Assembly (NCBI RefSeq): GCF_019402445.1
Contig: NZ_SRZM01000320.1
Location: 1 to 16,484, forward strand
Origin: Brachyspira pilosicoli
Lineage (GTDB): Bacteria > Spirochaetota > Brachyspiria > Brachyspirales > Brachyspiraceae
Direction: 5' to 3'
DNA: 16,484 nucleotides
Shown here: in pieces, positions 1 through 7,672 of the stretch
Position numbering within the stretch: position 1 is the stretch's first letter
Layout: every line of letters starts with the position of its first letter
Position numbers and translations under genes: made by a program
The notes under the pieces: generated by a model
Database searches by the model: none
The model's input: only the letters and a program-made list of their open reading frames with translations
Told to the model about the DNA's origin: nothing

Positions 1-4
1 TATT

Positions 5-2755
5 ATGAAATTAATAAAGATACTACTAGCTATTTTTATGCTATATATTTCGGCATATTCCAAAGATATTTTACAATATTCTCAAAAAACCGTATCTGAT
101 AGAAATTTAGATATTAATATAGAAAATGTAAATATTATTACAAATGATTTTTTTAATAATGCAAATGAAGATATTAAAATAGATATTATAAATAAATTAA
201 ATGAAGCTAAATTATTAATAGGAGAGTATAAATATAATGAAGCTATTAATATTTGTAATTCATTAGAAGAAAGTTATAAAGATTATTATGATATTTATTA
301 TACTAGAGGACTTGCTTATTATAAACATGGAGATTTATATTATGCTTCTTTAGATTTTAGTAAGATTATAAATTGGTATATTAATGATAGAGAAGTGCAT
401 AAGAATATAGCAGATTTGTTTTATAAGATTAATGAGTATGAATATGCTTTAATAACTTACATATCTGCTTATAAAATATATAATGATAATTATTGGTTAT
501 ATTTGGCTGGTGATATTGCTTTTAGAAATTTTGATATAAAAAGTGCTGAAAAATATTATAGCTTATGTATTCAAAATGGAAGTGATTATGGATATGAGGG
601 GTTTGGAGATATTAGCATTTTTAAAAAGCAATATGATGATGCTCTAAATAATTATAATGTTGCTATTAGAGCAAATGCTTCTAATGATAATAATATAATT
701 AGAATAAACTCTAAAATCTCAAATGCAACAGTACAAAAAGAGCTTTATGCTTGGGATAGTTTAATAATTTCTAATGATTATAGTAATGCTATTGGCAAAT
801 TAGATTCTCTTTCTAATTATACAAAAGATTATCCAGAAATAGAGCTTGCTTTAGCTAAGACTTATTTTAAAATGAAAAATTATAATGAATCTAAAGGAAT
901 GTTAAATAGATTTATAAGAAATAATAAAAACTTTGATGAGGCTTATGCTATACTTGCTCAAATATTTTTATATGAGGGTAAAGAGAGAGAGGCTATAGAT
1001 ATCTTAGAAGAGGGGTTAAAATATTCTTATAATAAACCTAGACTATATGAAACTCTTGCTAATATGCTTTATAATTATGGTTATTTATATTATCCAAATG
1101 AAATAATTTCTCAAATTGTTGGCTTTTATGATATATCTGATGAAAATAAAATAGAATATGCTAAATATTTGATATTTAAAAGAAAATATAAAAAAGCAAA
1201 AGAGATATTAGTTAGTATAGAAGCTTATAGAAACACTGTTGCTAATTTAAGTAAATCTATTGATTATAATATCACTCTTGATAGAGCTGATTATTTATAT
1301 AATAATGGGCTTTATGTTGATGTTGTTAATTTAATGATGAATAACAAATTTGAAGGCTATGAAGAGCAGAGAAGGTTATGGTATATCGCAAGCAGCTATT
1401 CTAAATTGGGTTCTACAGATGAAGGCATAAAAATTTTAAAAAGGGCTTTTGATGATAATGTTATAAGTATTAATAATGTTATATTATTAAGAGAGCTTTT
1501 AGGTATAAGAGTAAAATCAAATGATATTTCTGATTATCAAAAAGAGATATACCTTACAGATATAAAATCTACTTTGTTTTGGGAAGATGATTTAAAATTT
1601 AACACTTCTCTTATTACTGATAAAGTATTTGAATATTTAAAATTTGATAGATACGATGATGCTATTAATTATATAGATGGTCTTAGAAATATTAATACCA
1701 AAGACCCTTATATAAAAAAGATAAACTCTATAATATATGGATATTATGCTTCATATTTATATAATACAAAAGAATATGATAAATCAAAAAATATTGCCAA
1801 TTTAGCTATGAGAATTAATAGAGAGAATTATGATGCTATAGCTATAAAAAATAAAATATATATTGATTCTTATTTAGCTTCTATGGGTAATTATAATAAT
1901 GTTAATGGGTATGTTAAGTTTTCTGATGTTAGAAGAGAGGTTTTAAGGATAGCACCTGCTTATATGAATAATGTTATAGCTTTGGCAGAATCATTGGCAT
2001 ATGAATATGATAACAGTGCTTATGATATGACTTATAATATTTTTAAGTATGTTAATGTTGCTGGGGCGAAAGATGCTATTTTAGGAAGAATATATAGTAA
2101 AAGCAGATTATATGGATATTCTATTAATGCTTTTGATAGGGCTTCTAAATATATGGATGTAGATTTACTTTGGAAGGTAGATAGTATTATTAATGTTTCA
2201 TCTTATCCTTTATCTTTATTTAATTTAAACAAAGAATATGAATCTGACAGAGATTTTTATGCATTATCAAAATTAAATGTTAAACTAGGTAACAATACTG
2301 CTGCTATGAGATATGCTAATAAAGCTGTTTTAATTAATGGTGATAATCTTGACTATTTATATCAAATATCTTATATAAATGAAATAACAGGAAATACTCG
2401 TGAAGCATTAGAGGGTTATGAGAATATTATTAGCATTAATAAAAATCAGGCAGCTGCTAATTATAGGGCTTCTGTTGTAGCATTAAATTATTTTAGAGAT
2501 TTTGTTAAGGCTCAAAAATATGCTTTAAATTATATTGCCCTTCTTCCTGATGATGGAAGCGGATATGCTTTACTTGCTAGAATATACAAATTGAGAGCTG
2601 AAAGTTATATAGATAGAAATACAAATACTCTTCTAAAAGAATCTTTACAGCTATATAAAACAGCATTAAATAAATCTGTTTGGGGTAAAGATATGATTGA
2701 TAAAAAGTATATCGAAAAAGAAATAGAAGATATATTAAATAAACTATTAAAATAA
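5..2755 (+). CDS. Exported TPR-repeat protein
   Basis: A 916-residue protein with a hydrophobic N-terminus (about residues 1-19, Lys at 2 and 5, ending near AYS-KD) that reads as a Sec signal peptide. No lipobox cysteine is present, so the mature protein is probably periplasmic or loosely envelope-bound. The rest is almost entirely helical pairs with the TPR pattern (small residue, then aromatic, A at the turn). Clear examples lie at about residues 65-240, 270-370, 440-490, 555-620 and 740-900. TPR solenoids are protein-binding scaffolds and no catalytic domain is visible. Tyr, Asn and Asp are very frequent, as expected from the A+T-rich coding. Only four bases precede the ATG, so the ribosome binding site and promoter lie outside the window. 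The exported TPR call is solid; the specific role and partner are unknown. Confidence 0.85.
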   Translation: MKLIKILLAIFMLYISAYSKDILQYSQKTVSDRNLDINIENVNIITNDFFNNANEDIKIDIINKLNEAKLLIGEYKYNEAINICNSLEESYKDYYDIYYTRGLAYYKHGDLYYASLDFSKIINWYINDREVHKNIADLFYKINEYEYALITYISAYKIYNDNYWLYLAGDIAFRNFDIKSAEKYYSLCIQNGSDYGYEGFGDISIFKKQYDDALNNYNVAIRANASNDNNIIRINSKISNATVQKELYAWDSLIISNDYSNAIGKLDSLSNYTKDYPEIELALAKTYFKMKNYNESKGMLNRFIRNNKNFDEAYAILAQIFLYEGKEREAIDILEEGLKYSYNKPRLYETLANMLYNYGYLYYPNEIISQIVGFYDISDENKIEYAKYLIFKRKYKKAKEILVSIEAYRNTVANLSKSIDYNITLDRADYLYNNGLYVDVVNLMMNNKFEGYEEQRRLWYIASSYSKLGSTDEGIKILKRAFDDNVISINNVILLRELLGIRVKSNDISDYQKEIYLTDIKSTLFWEDDLKFNTSLITDKVFEYLKFDRYDDAINYIDGLRNINTKDPYIKKINSIIYGYYASYLYNTKEYDKSKNIANLAMRINRENYDAIAIKNKIYIDSYLASMGNYNNVNGYVKFSDVRREVLRIAPAYMNNVIALAESLAYEYDNSAYDMTYNIFKYVNVAGAKDAILGRIYSKSRLYGYSINAFDRASKYMDVDLLWKVDSIINVSSYPLSLFNLNKEYESDRDFYALSKLNVKLGNNTAAMRYANKAVLINGDNLDYLYQISYINEITGNTREALEGYENIISINKNQAAANYRASVVALNYFRDFVKAQKYALNYIALLPDDGSGYALLARIYKLRAESYIDRNTNTLLKESLQLYKTALNKSVWGKDMIDKKYIEKEIEDILNKLLK

Positions 2756-2764
2756 ATTTAAAAA

Positions 2765-3589
2765 TTAGAACAAATCTTTTAGCAGATGAAGTCGTTTTTC
2801 TATAGATATGCCATATACTCTATTATCATCTTCTTTTACAGAAAATTCTATTGCTGTATATATGAATTGTGTTGCTTTTTTTAATGAGTCTTCTATAGAA
2901 TAGTCATTTAATATATATCCTAATAATGCAGAAGCAAAAGCATCACCTGTACCAGGTATTGCTATATTTATTTTATCAAAGTAACTTGTTATAATACTAT
3001 TGCTTTTTCTATTGTATGCTAGAGAACCGAATTGATTATCTTTTTCTACACTTGTTACAATTATATTCTCTGATGTCTTACTTGATAATTCTTTAGCCAT
3101 TTCTATTACATTTTCTTCTGTGTATTTTTTTCTTGGGTCTTTCCCTAAAAGTAAACATAATTCTGTTATATTAGGCGTTACTATTGTAGCATATTTTAAT
3201 ATTCTTTTAAGTGATTCTATGTGTTTTTCAGTCATAGAAGAATATAGTTTACCATTATCTCCTAATATTGGATCTAATAATATAATTTTTATTTTGAAAT
3301 ATTCTATTATATCTATTACTATATCTACTTGTTCATCAGAAGCAAGCCAGCCTATATATAAAGCATCAAATTTTGCTTCTCTCTTTTTTAATTCATTTAC
3401 TATTTGTTTTAATTGTGATGTTAAATCAAAAGCACAAAAAGATTCAAAAGCAGTATGATTTGAAAGTAATACTGTTATTAGAGGAGATACTTTTATACCA
3501 AAAGCAGAAAGAACAGGTATATTAACTGTTAGAGAAGCTTTTCCATAAGAACATATATCGTTTATAAGAAGTACATTACAATCTTTCAT
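2765..3589 (-). CDS. Pyridoxal/pyridoxamine kinase (PdxY/PdxK-like, ribokinase fold)
   Basis: A 274-residue ATP-dependent kinase of the vitamin B6 salvage family. It would phosphorylate pyridoxal, pyridoxamine or pyridoxine in the cytoplasm to give the PLP cofactor series. The N-terminus has the family pattern of a beta strand followed by SYG (about residues 14-16), then a conserved SNHT (43-46). Further motifs are DPILGDNGKLY (106-116), TPN (138-140) and the anion-hole/catalytic PGTGD (212-216), with Asp216 as the expected catalytic base. Length matches the usual 270-290. It follows the 75-residue ORF by 35 bases on the same strand with no promoter seen between them, so the two are probably co-transcribed. 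It converges on the TPR gene with only 9 bases between stops. Hydroxymethylpyrimidine kinase is the main alternative, but the SNHT motif and overall pattern favour pyridoxal kinase. Confidence 0.85.
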   Translation of the reverse strand: MKDCNVLLINDICSYGKASLTVNIPVLSAFGIKVSPLITVLLSNHTAFESFCAFDLTSQLKQIVNELKKREAKFDALYIGWLASDEQVDIVIDIIEYFKIKIILLDPILGDNGKLYSSMTEKHIESLKRILKYATIVTPNITELCLLLGKDPRKKYTEENVIEMAKELSSKTSENIIVTSVEKDNQFGSLAYNRKSNSIITSYFDKINIAIPGTGDAFASALLGYILNDYSIEDSLKKATQFIYTAIEFSVKEDDNRVYGISIEKRLHLLKDLF

Positions 3590-3624
3590 TATTTTTTCTT
3601 TTACTCAATTTGATTTTTATAATT

Positions 3625-3852
3625 TTATTCTTTAAATATAATTAAGCTGTCTTCATCAGATAATACTTTAAAACCAGATATTTGAGCATAATAGGCAAAC
3701 TCTTTTAATGTTAAACCATATCTATCATCTATCTCGTCTTTGCTTATTTTAAATTTTTTACTTCCACGCATAAATGCTGAGAATTCAAAACTATCTTTTC
3801 CAAACTTTCTTTCTACTTCAACAAGAAAAGGATTTTTACTTGCTTTTTTCAT
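3625..3852 (-). CDS. Small conserved-looking protein of unknown function
   Basis: A 75-residue protein starting MKKASKNPFL and ending SLIIFKE. I do not recognise the family. It is charged, has no signal peptide or membrane segment, and reads as a small alpha/beta cytoplasmic protein. A TTG five codons upstream (3867) would lengthen the frame, but those bases (ttggagaaatattta) contain the GGAG ribosome binding site for the ATG at 3852. The ATG with its 9-base spacing is therefore the better start. A good sigma70-type promoter lies just upstream, which supports it being a real gene and the first of a two-gene unit with the B6 kinase. Function in B6 metabolism is possible only by association. 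Confidence 0.7.
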   Translation of the reverse strand: MKKASKNPFLVEVERKFGKDSFEFSAFMRGSKKFKISKDEIDDRYGLTLKEFAYYAQISGFKVLSDEDSLIIFKE

Positions 3853-3881
3853 TAAATATTTCTCCAAAATAACTTATAAAA

Positions 3882-3910
3882 ATAATATCATATATTTTTT
3901 ATTTTATCAA
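3882..3910 (-). promoter_or_regulatory. Sigma70-type promoter for the small ORF and B6 kinase
   Basis: On the minus strand TTGATA (3905-3910) is followed after 17 bases by TATTAT (3882-3887). The expected start is near 3875, leaving a short leader with GGAG before the ATG at 3852. Spacing is ideal and both hexamers match five of six consensus bases, but the background is very A+T-rich. Confidence 0.55.
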
Positions 3911-3957
3911 TGATAATTTAATAATTTTGTTAAAAAACTTTATTGATTAATTATGCA

Positions 3958-3976
3958 TAAAAAATAGCATTTTTTA
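3958..3976 (-). terminator. Possible A/T-only hairpin terminator after the first lipoprotein
   Basis: A perfect 8-base inverted repeat, TAAAAAAT / ATTTTTTA, with a 3-base AGC loop begins four bases past the lipoprotein stop. The 3' arm supplies a U run. The stem has no G-C pair, so it would be weak; similar A/T palindromes occur by chance here. Confidence 0.3.
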
Positions 3977-3979
3977 ATA

Positions 3980-5035
3980 TTATTTTCTTGTTAAATTTAT
4001 AGTTTTAAGGCTATGAGGATTATAATAAACTGCGTTTCTTTTGTCATCACTAAATATTATCTTATGCTCTTTATTATTGCTAGTACTATTATTTTTATAT
4101 TCATATACTATTAATTGATTACCTTGAAGTAGGGCAGTTCCATTAATATAACTATATCCTCCATTAGGAAGTTTGGTACCTATATATACATAATTATTTT
4201 CTACATACAATGTTACATAATCACCATAATATTGTCCGACATAATCTCTGAGTAAATCTGAACGTTTTAAAGTGTCTAATTCATTTTTTATAACATCATC
4301 TATTAATACACTTCCTTCTACTATTCTATCATCTTTTAGTATGTAGTTTTTTTCTATTTTGCTTGTTCCCTCACTATATTTCATTACTAGTATGTTATTT
4401 TTTAGGATAAACTGAGGATTTAATTGTTTAATACTAGAGTCTGCATATATTTGTCCTTGTTCATCTATAGAAAACAAATATTCTTTAGATGTTGTATTAA
4501 CCCAAATATAATAACTGCCAGAATATGTTTTTAACTCTTTTATAGTTCCTACTAGTTCATTTTGAAGTATAAGAGAAGAGTCTTTATTATATACTTTTTT
4601 TACACTAGTTGTCATTTTATCTTCATAAAAATCAAATATTTCAACTCTTGAATTTTTCTCATTAATATCATCAGATAATTCATTGCCCATTATTTCTATT
4701 TGCAATTTATTTAAAAATAATGTTTTTACTCCGAATTTTTGTGATACTTTTTCATCATATACAATTCCATTTTCAACTATTACTTTTATGGTTCTATTAG
4801 TTATATTATTGTTATCTATAGTTTCCAAATAATATCTTCCGCTATATTTTTTTAAATAATCCGATATTTTTATTGGATCAGTTATGATTTCATTAGTAAG
4901 AGGAGGGGTATCTACAATTACTTCATCTATTACAGTTCCATCTCCTATATAAATATTTGTATTTGGATTTGTAGTAGAGTTAGTACAAGAAATAACAAGT
5001 AATGTTATAATAAGAACTAATATAATTTTATTCAT
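3980..5035 (-). CDS. Putative lipoprotein with three Y-x-G-x-Y-Y modules (paralogue of 5171-6202)
   Basis: A 351-residue protein from the ATG at 5035. The frame could begin at an ATG at 5047, but those four codons overlap the aggtg ribosome binding site, so 5035 is preferred. Residues 1-16 are a lipoprotein signal (MNKII...LLVISC) with Cys17 as the lipidated residue, followed by a Ser/Thr/Asn-rich tether to about residue 50. The body holds three copies of a roughly 95-105-residue module. They open at YLKKYSGRYY (60-69), ELKTYSGSYY (167-176) and LRDYVGQYYG (261-270). Each continues with a strand, a G/N-x-IY turn, an L-x-x-N-x-L strand and a late Asp-Asp turn, suggesting beta-rich repeats. It shares ITDP, TLF-x-x-KLQI, KDS, LKR-x-DL and KEHK with the next gene. 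Family unrecognised; likely membrane-anchored at the periplasmic or outer surface. Confidence 0.8.
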   Translation of the reverse strand: MNKIILVLIITLLVISCTNSTTNPNTNIYIGDGTVIDEVIVDTPPLTNEIITDPIKISDYLKKYSGRYYLETIDNNNITNRTIKVIVENGIVYDEKVSQKFGVKTLFLNKLQIEIMGNELSDDINEKNSRVEIFDFYEDKMTTSVKKVYNKDSSLILQNELVGTIKELKTYSGSYYIWVNTTSKEYLFSIDEQGQIYADSSIKQLNPQFILKNNILVMKYSEGTSKIEKNYILKDDRIVEGSVLIDDVIKNELDTLKRSDLLRDYVGQYYGDYVTLYVENNYVYIGTKLPNGGYSYINGTALLQGNQLIVYEYKNNSTSNNKEHKIIFSDDKRNAVYYNPHSLKTINLTRK

Positions 5036-5083
5036 AAAACACCTCATTTGATATTATTTTTTAATAAAATTATATAAATTTAT

Positions 5084-5112
5084 ATATTAATAAGTTTATA
5101 TATAATTATCAA
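5084..5112 (-). promoter_or_regulatory. Sigma70-type promoter for the lipoprotein gene at 3980-5035
   Basis: Minus-strand TTGATA (5107-5112), 17 bases, TAATAT (5084-5089), with an expected start near 5077 and a leader of about 40 bases carrying GAGGTG before the ATG. Its presence suggests the two paralogous lipoprotein genes are transcribed separately rather than as one operon. Confidence 0.55.
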
Positions 5113-5170
5113 AAAAGCAATGTACTATATGTTGTTTTGGGTATATTTAGTGCTTTTATATAAAATATTT

Positions 5171-6202
5171 TTAGTTTTGTTTATTTAATATAACAGTACC
5201 TCCATTATCTGGTTTTGTATATGTGGCTTTATTATCCCCAAATACAAATTTATGTTCTTTTGTAGGATACTTAGAGGAGTATTGATAAAGAATTAAAGTG
5301 TTTCCAGTCATAACAGGTGTAAATGTAGTATATCTATCAAGGCTGCTTAATTTTATTTCATTAGAACTAACAGTTAAAGTTATACTACTAGTTCCATCTT
5401 GTCCTATATATGTACCATTATATGTACTGAATAAATCATATCTTTTTAAAGCTTCATATTGCAGCTGGTCATTTATCCAAGAATTTCCAAAAATTAATTT
5501 ATCATCATAAAAATGTAATTCTTGTTTTATTTTAGTTCCTCCTATTTTAGTGTATGTAATAGTGAGCACTTGATTTATTATAGATGCAGTTGAATATGTT
5601 ATATTTAAATTATCATCTATATATATTTGTCCGTTATTATCTATGAGTATATAATATTTTTTTGTATCATCATAATCATAATAATAATAATTTCCAGTAT
5701 ATTGTTTTAATTCCTCAATAGCTTCTCCTATTTTATATGAATAGCCACTTTGTGCTAAATATGAATCTTTATGAAATATGGCATTTGCAAATAAGTATAT
5801 ATTTTGATTGGTAGCAAAATTAAAAGTAAACATTTCATCATTTTTATCATAACCGCTTCCTCCTGTAGTTTTTCCAGGTATATATATTTGTAATTTAGTA
5901 CCAAATAATGTTCTTGTACCAGTTACTTCTGTACCGTATTCTGTATGTATTTGATTATTTTCTATAATGTATCTCAAATCAAGACTTTCATCCTCATATT
6001 TTGAGTAATATATTCCTTTATGTTCTTCTATAAATGAAGATATTTGTGCTGGGTCAGTAATAGCTTTTTCTTTTTCTATTACACTTCCTCCGCCCCAAAG
6101 AAGTATTAGGTATTCTATATCAAATGGAGTTGTTGAATCTGATGTACAAGATATTAAAAATAAATTGATAATTGTTGCTATAATAATTAGTTTTTTTTTC
6201 AT
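5171..6202 (-). CDS. Putative lipoprotein with three Y-x-G-x-Y-Y modules (paralogue of 3980-5035)
   Basis: A 343-residue protein. Residues 1-18 (MKKKL...LFLISC) form a lipoprotein signal with Cys19 as the lipid acceptor. A Ser/Thr linker follows, then an unusual hydrophobic/glycine patch (IEYLILLWGGG, about 29-39). Three modules open at about residues 58 (IEEHKGIYY), 163 (EELKQYTGNYY) and 258 (FSTYNGTY). Landmarks shared in order with the neighbour are ITDP, TLF-x-x-KLQI-x-I, HKDS, GQIY-x-D, ALKR-x-DL and KEHK-x-x-F, so the two genes arose by tandem duplication and then diverged. Mature sequence is rich in Tyr, Thr, Asn and Asp, typical of an extracytoplasmic beta structure. The ATG at 6202 has GGAGT at good spacing and its own promoter. 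I do not recognise a named domain; surface or periplasmic location is inferred from the lipobox. Confidence 0.8.
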   Translation of the reverse strand: MKKKLIIIATIINLFLISCTSDSTTPFDIEYLILLWGGGSVIEKEKAITDPAQISSFIEEHKGIYYSKYEDESLDLRYIIENNQIHTEYGTEVTGTRTLFGTKLQIYIPGKTTGGSGYDKNDEMFTFNFATNQNIYLFANAIFHKDSYLAQSGYSYKIGEAIEELKQYTGNYYYYDYDDTKKYYILIDNNGQIYIDDNLNITYSTASIINQVLTITYTKIGGTKIKQELHFYDDKLIFGNSWINDQLQYEALKRYDLFSTYNGTYIGQDGTSSITLTVSSNEIKLSSLDRYTTFTPVMTGNTLILYQYSSKYPTKEHKFVFGDNKATYTKPDNGGTVILNKQN

Positions 6203-6230
6203 AGTTTACTCCAAAACTCTATATAAAAAA

Positions 6231-6258
6231 ATGATATAGCTATTGTATAAAAAGTCAA
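6231..6258 (-). promoter_or_regulatory. Sigma70-type promoter for the lipoprotein gene at 5171-6202
   Basis: Minus-strand TTGACT (6253-6258), 16 bases, TATCAT (6231-6236). The expected start lies near 6224, followed by GGAGT ahead of the ATG at 6202. It occupies the left part of the 211-base divergent spacer (6203-6413). In the rest of that spacer I see no gene and no convincing promoter for radC, only A/T-rich runs and the AAGGA site before 6414. Confidence 0.5.
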
Positions 6259-6413
6259 TATTTTATCTAATGGTTATGATAAAAAAATAAATAAATATAT
6301 TTTTTAAGTGGAAATTATGAATTAAATATTGTTTTAATTTATTTAATTTTGGCTTATTTTAAAAAAATATTTGTTTAACTATAGGCAATACTTAATTTTA
6401 AGGATATATTAAT

Positions 6414-7106
6414 ATGTTTATTGACAATGATTTTATTTTAAATCCAAATTATGAAAGCCTTAGTTTGAAAAAAGAAAAAGAAATAGTATCATATTTACTT
6501 TCTAATGGTATATCTTTAAATAGTGCAAATATCATAACAGATAAACTCTATTATAAGTTTCATAATTTATATAATATAGTAAATTCTGATGAAAAAGAGC
6601 TTCTACAAATTAAAGGTATTACTTCAAAAAAGGTTTTTATATTAAAAAATATACCAATGCTTTTGGAATGTTTTTTGATGAATAGTTTGAAAAGCGATAG
6701 TTTAGAGCTTAAAAAGAAGGACTTAATAAATTATCTTATTATAAAGTTTGGAAGACTTAAATTTGAAGCTTTTTCTATAATATGTTTAGATATTAACAAA
6801 CGGCTAATTTCCATAGAACAAATATTTAGAGGAACTATAGATTCTGCTACTATTTATCCTAGAGATTTAGTTGAGAAGGCATTATCATTAGGTTCTAGTT
6901 ATGTCATATTATCTCATAATCATCCATCTGGTATAGCAAAACCTTCAAAGGCAGATATTGAAATAACAGAAATAATATATAAAGCATTTTTTATGGTTAA
7001 TATTAAAGTGTTAGACCATATTATAATAGCAGGTAATCTTCATTATAGTTTTAGAGAAAATGGCATATTAGATAAATATAAAGATAGTATAAGTGTAGGA
7101 GTATGA
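6414..7106 (+). CDS. radC: RadC-family JAMM/MPN+ protein
   Basis: A 230-residue RadC (UPF0758) protein. The N-terminal part (about 24-80) has a helix-hairpin-helix-like stretch, LLQIKGITSKKV, near 63-74. The C-terminal JAMM domain (about 100-225) holds the metal-site pattern: Glu118 in FEAFSIICLD, then SHNHPSG (167-173) with His168 and His170, then Ser178 and Asp181 in PSKAD. All predicted zinc ligands are present, so the fold should be intact. Length is the family norm, though the usual opening motif of RadC (P-R-E-K-L-L) is not recognisable. The commonly seen V-H-P-R-E reads I-Y-P-R-D (147-151). The biochemical role of RadC is unsettled; links to DNA repair and recombination are historical. 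AAGGA precedes the ATG at 9 bases. It is followed after three bases by an XRE regulator, so the pair is almost certainly one transcript. Confidence 0.88.
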   Translation: MFIDNDFILNPNYESLSLKKEKEIVSYLLSNGISLNSANIITDKLYYKFHNLYNIVNSDEKELLQIKGITSKKVFILKNIPMLLECFLMNSLKSDSLELKKKDLINYLIIKFGRLKFEAFSIICLDINKRLISIEQIFRGTIDSATIYPRDLVEKALSLGSSYVILSHNHPSGIAKPSKADIEITEIIYKAFFMVNIKVLDHIIIAGNLHYSFRENGILDKYKDSISVGV

Positions 7107-7109
7107 TAA

Positions 7110-7535
7110 ATGGATAAAAATAATTTAAAGAAACATTTTTTTAAGAGTATGATATCAGATTGCAAAGATGAAAATAAAAATATTGATAAAGATAATAATG
7201 AACTATCTTTTTTATCTGATATTGGCAGCAGAATAAGAATTATAAGGAAGTCTCAAAATAGAACTATATCATATATAGCTGATATGGCAAAAATATCTCC
7301 AAAATATTTACAAGGTGTAGAAGTTGGAAAAAGAAATATATCTATTACTAATTTGAATAAGATTGCTAAAGTATTAAATATACCTATATCTTTGCTTCTT
7401 TGTAATGAAGAAATAGGAGGAATAGAAAAAAACAAAAAGTTATTATCTATTGCTATGAAATTAAAAGATTATTCTATTGAAGAGTTAGAGAATATGGATA
7501 ATATTATCAATGATATAAGAAAAATTGAGGAATAA
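7110..7535 (+). CDS. XRE-family helix-turn-helix regulator
   Basis: A 141-residue protein with a charged 35-residue N-terminal extension and a Cro/C1-type DNA-binding domain at about 38-97. The domain reads IGSRIRIIRKSQNRT, then ISYIADMAKISPKYLQGVE as the helix-turn-helix, then KRNISITNLNKIAKVLNIP and a closing SLLL. The 40-residue C-terminal tail is helical and acidic (SIEELENMDNIINDI), probably for dimerisation, with no peptidase or sensor domain visible. It starts three bases after the radC stop, and its AGGAG site lies inside the radC coding end, which indicates translational coupling. The neighbouring fliD gene has its own 137-base upstream region, so control of fliD by this protein is possible but unproven. 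The target is unknown. Confidence 0.85.
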   Translation: MDKNNLKKHFFKSMISDCKDENKNIDKDNNELSFLSDIGSRIRIIRKSQNRTISYIADMAKISPKYLQGVEVGKRNISITNLNKIAKVLNIPISLLLCNEEIGGIEKNKKLLSIAMKLKDYSIEELENMDNIINDIRKIEE

Positions 7536-7552
7536 TTTTTTTAATATTATGC

Positions 7553-7591
7553 TAACTATATTTAACATTATACCGAAATATTTTATATATT
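7553..7591 (+). promoter_or_regulatory. Candidate fliD promoter region (sigma28-like and sigma70-like overlap)
   Basis: In the 137-base gap before fliD, TAACTATA (7553-7560), 11 bases, ACCGAAAT (7572-7579) loosely resembles the flagellar sigma28 layout TAAA-N15-GCCGATAA, with four of eight and five of eight matches. Overlapping it is TTAACA (7562-7567), 16 bases, TATATA (7584-7589), a sigma70-like alternative. Neither is strong. The CCGA core stands out only because the surroundings are nearly pure A/T. Confidence 0.25.
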
Positions 7592-7672
7592 TAAATAAGA
7601 AAAACATATATTTTACATATTATATGTATTTAAGTTTTTAATTATATATAAAAAATTAGGGGAATTTTATAT

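Noticed and set aside
3120..3458. Plus-strand 112-codon open frame
   Set aside because: It lies wholly antisense to the B6 kinase, whose motifs are clear, and its translation is a Ser/Ile/Phe-rich shadow with no start signal.
5154..5165. TTTTATATAAAA palindrome between the lipoprotein genes, considered as a terminator
   Set aside because: It is short, has no G-C pair, and no distinct U tract follows on the relevant strand.
5298..5510. Plus-strand 70-codon open frame
   Set aside because: Antisense to the lipoprotein gene and without a start signal.
7253..7435. Minus-strand 60-codon open frame
   Set aside because: Antisense shadow of the XRE regulator, covering its helix-turn-helix codons.
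7604..7628. ACATATA / TATATGT inverted repeat upstream of fliD
   Set aside because: A/T-only arms with a 10-base loop; not distinguishable from background.
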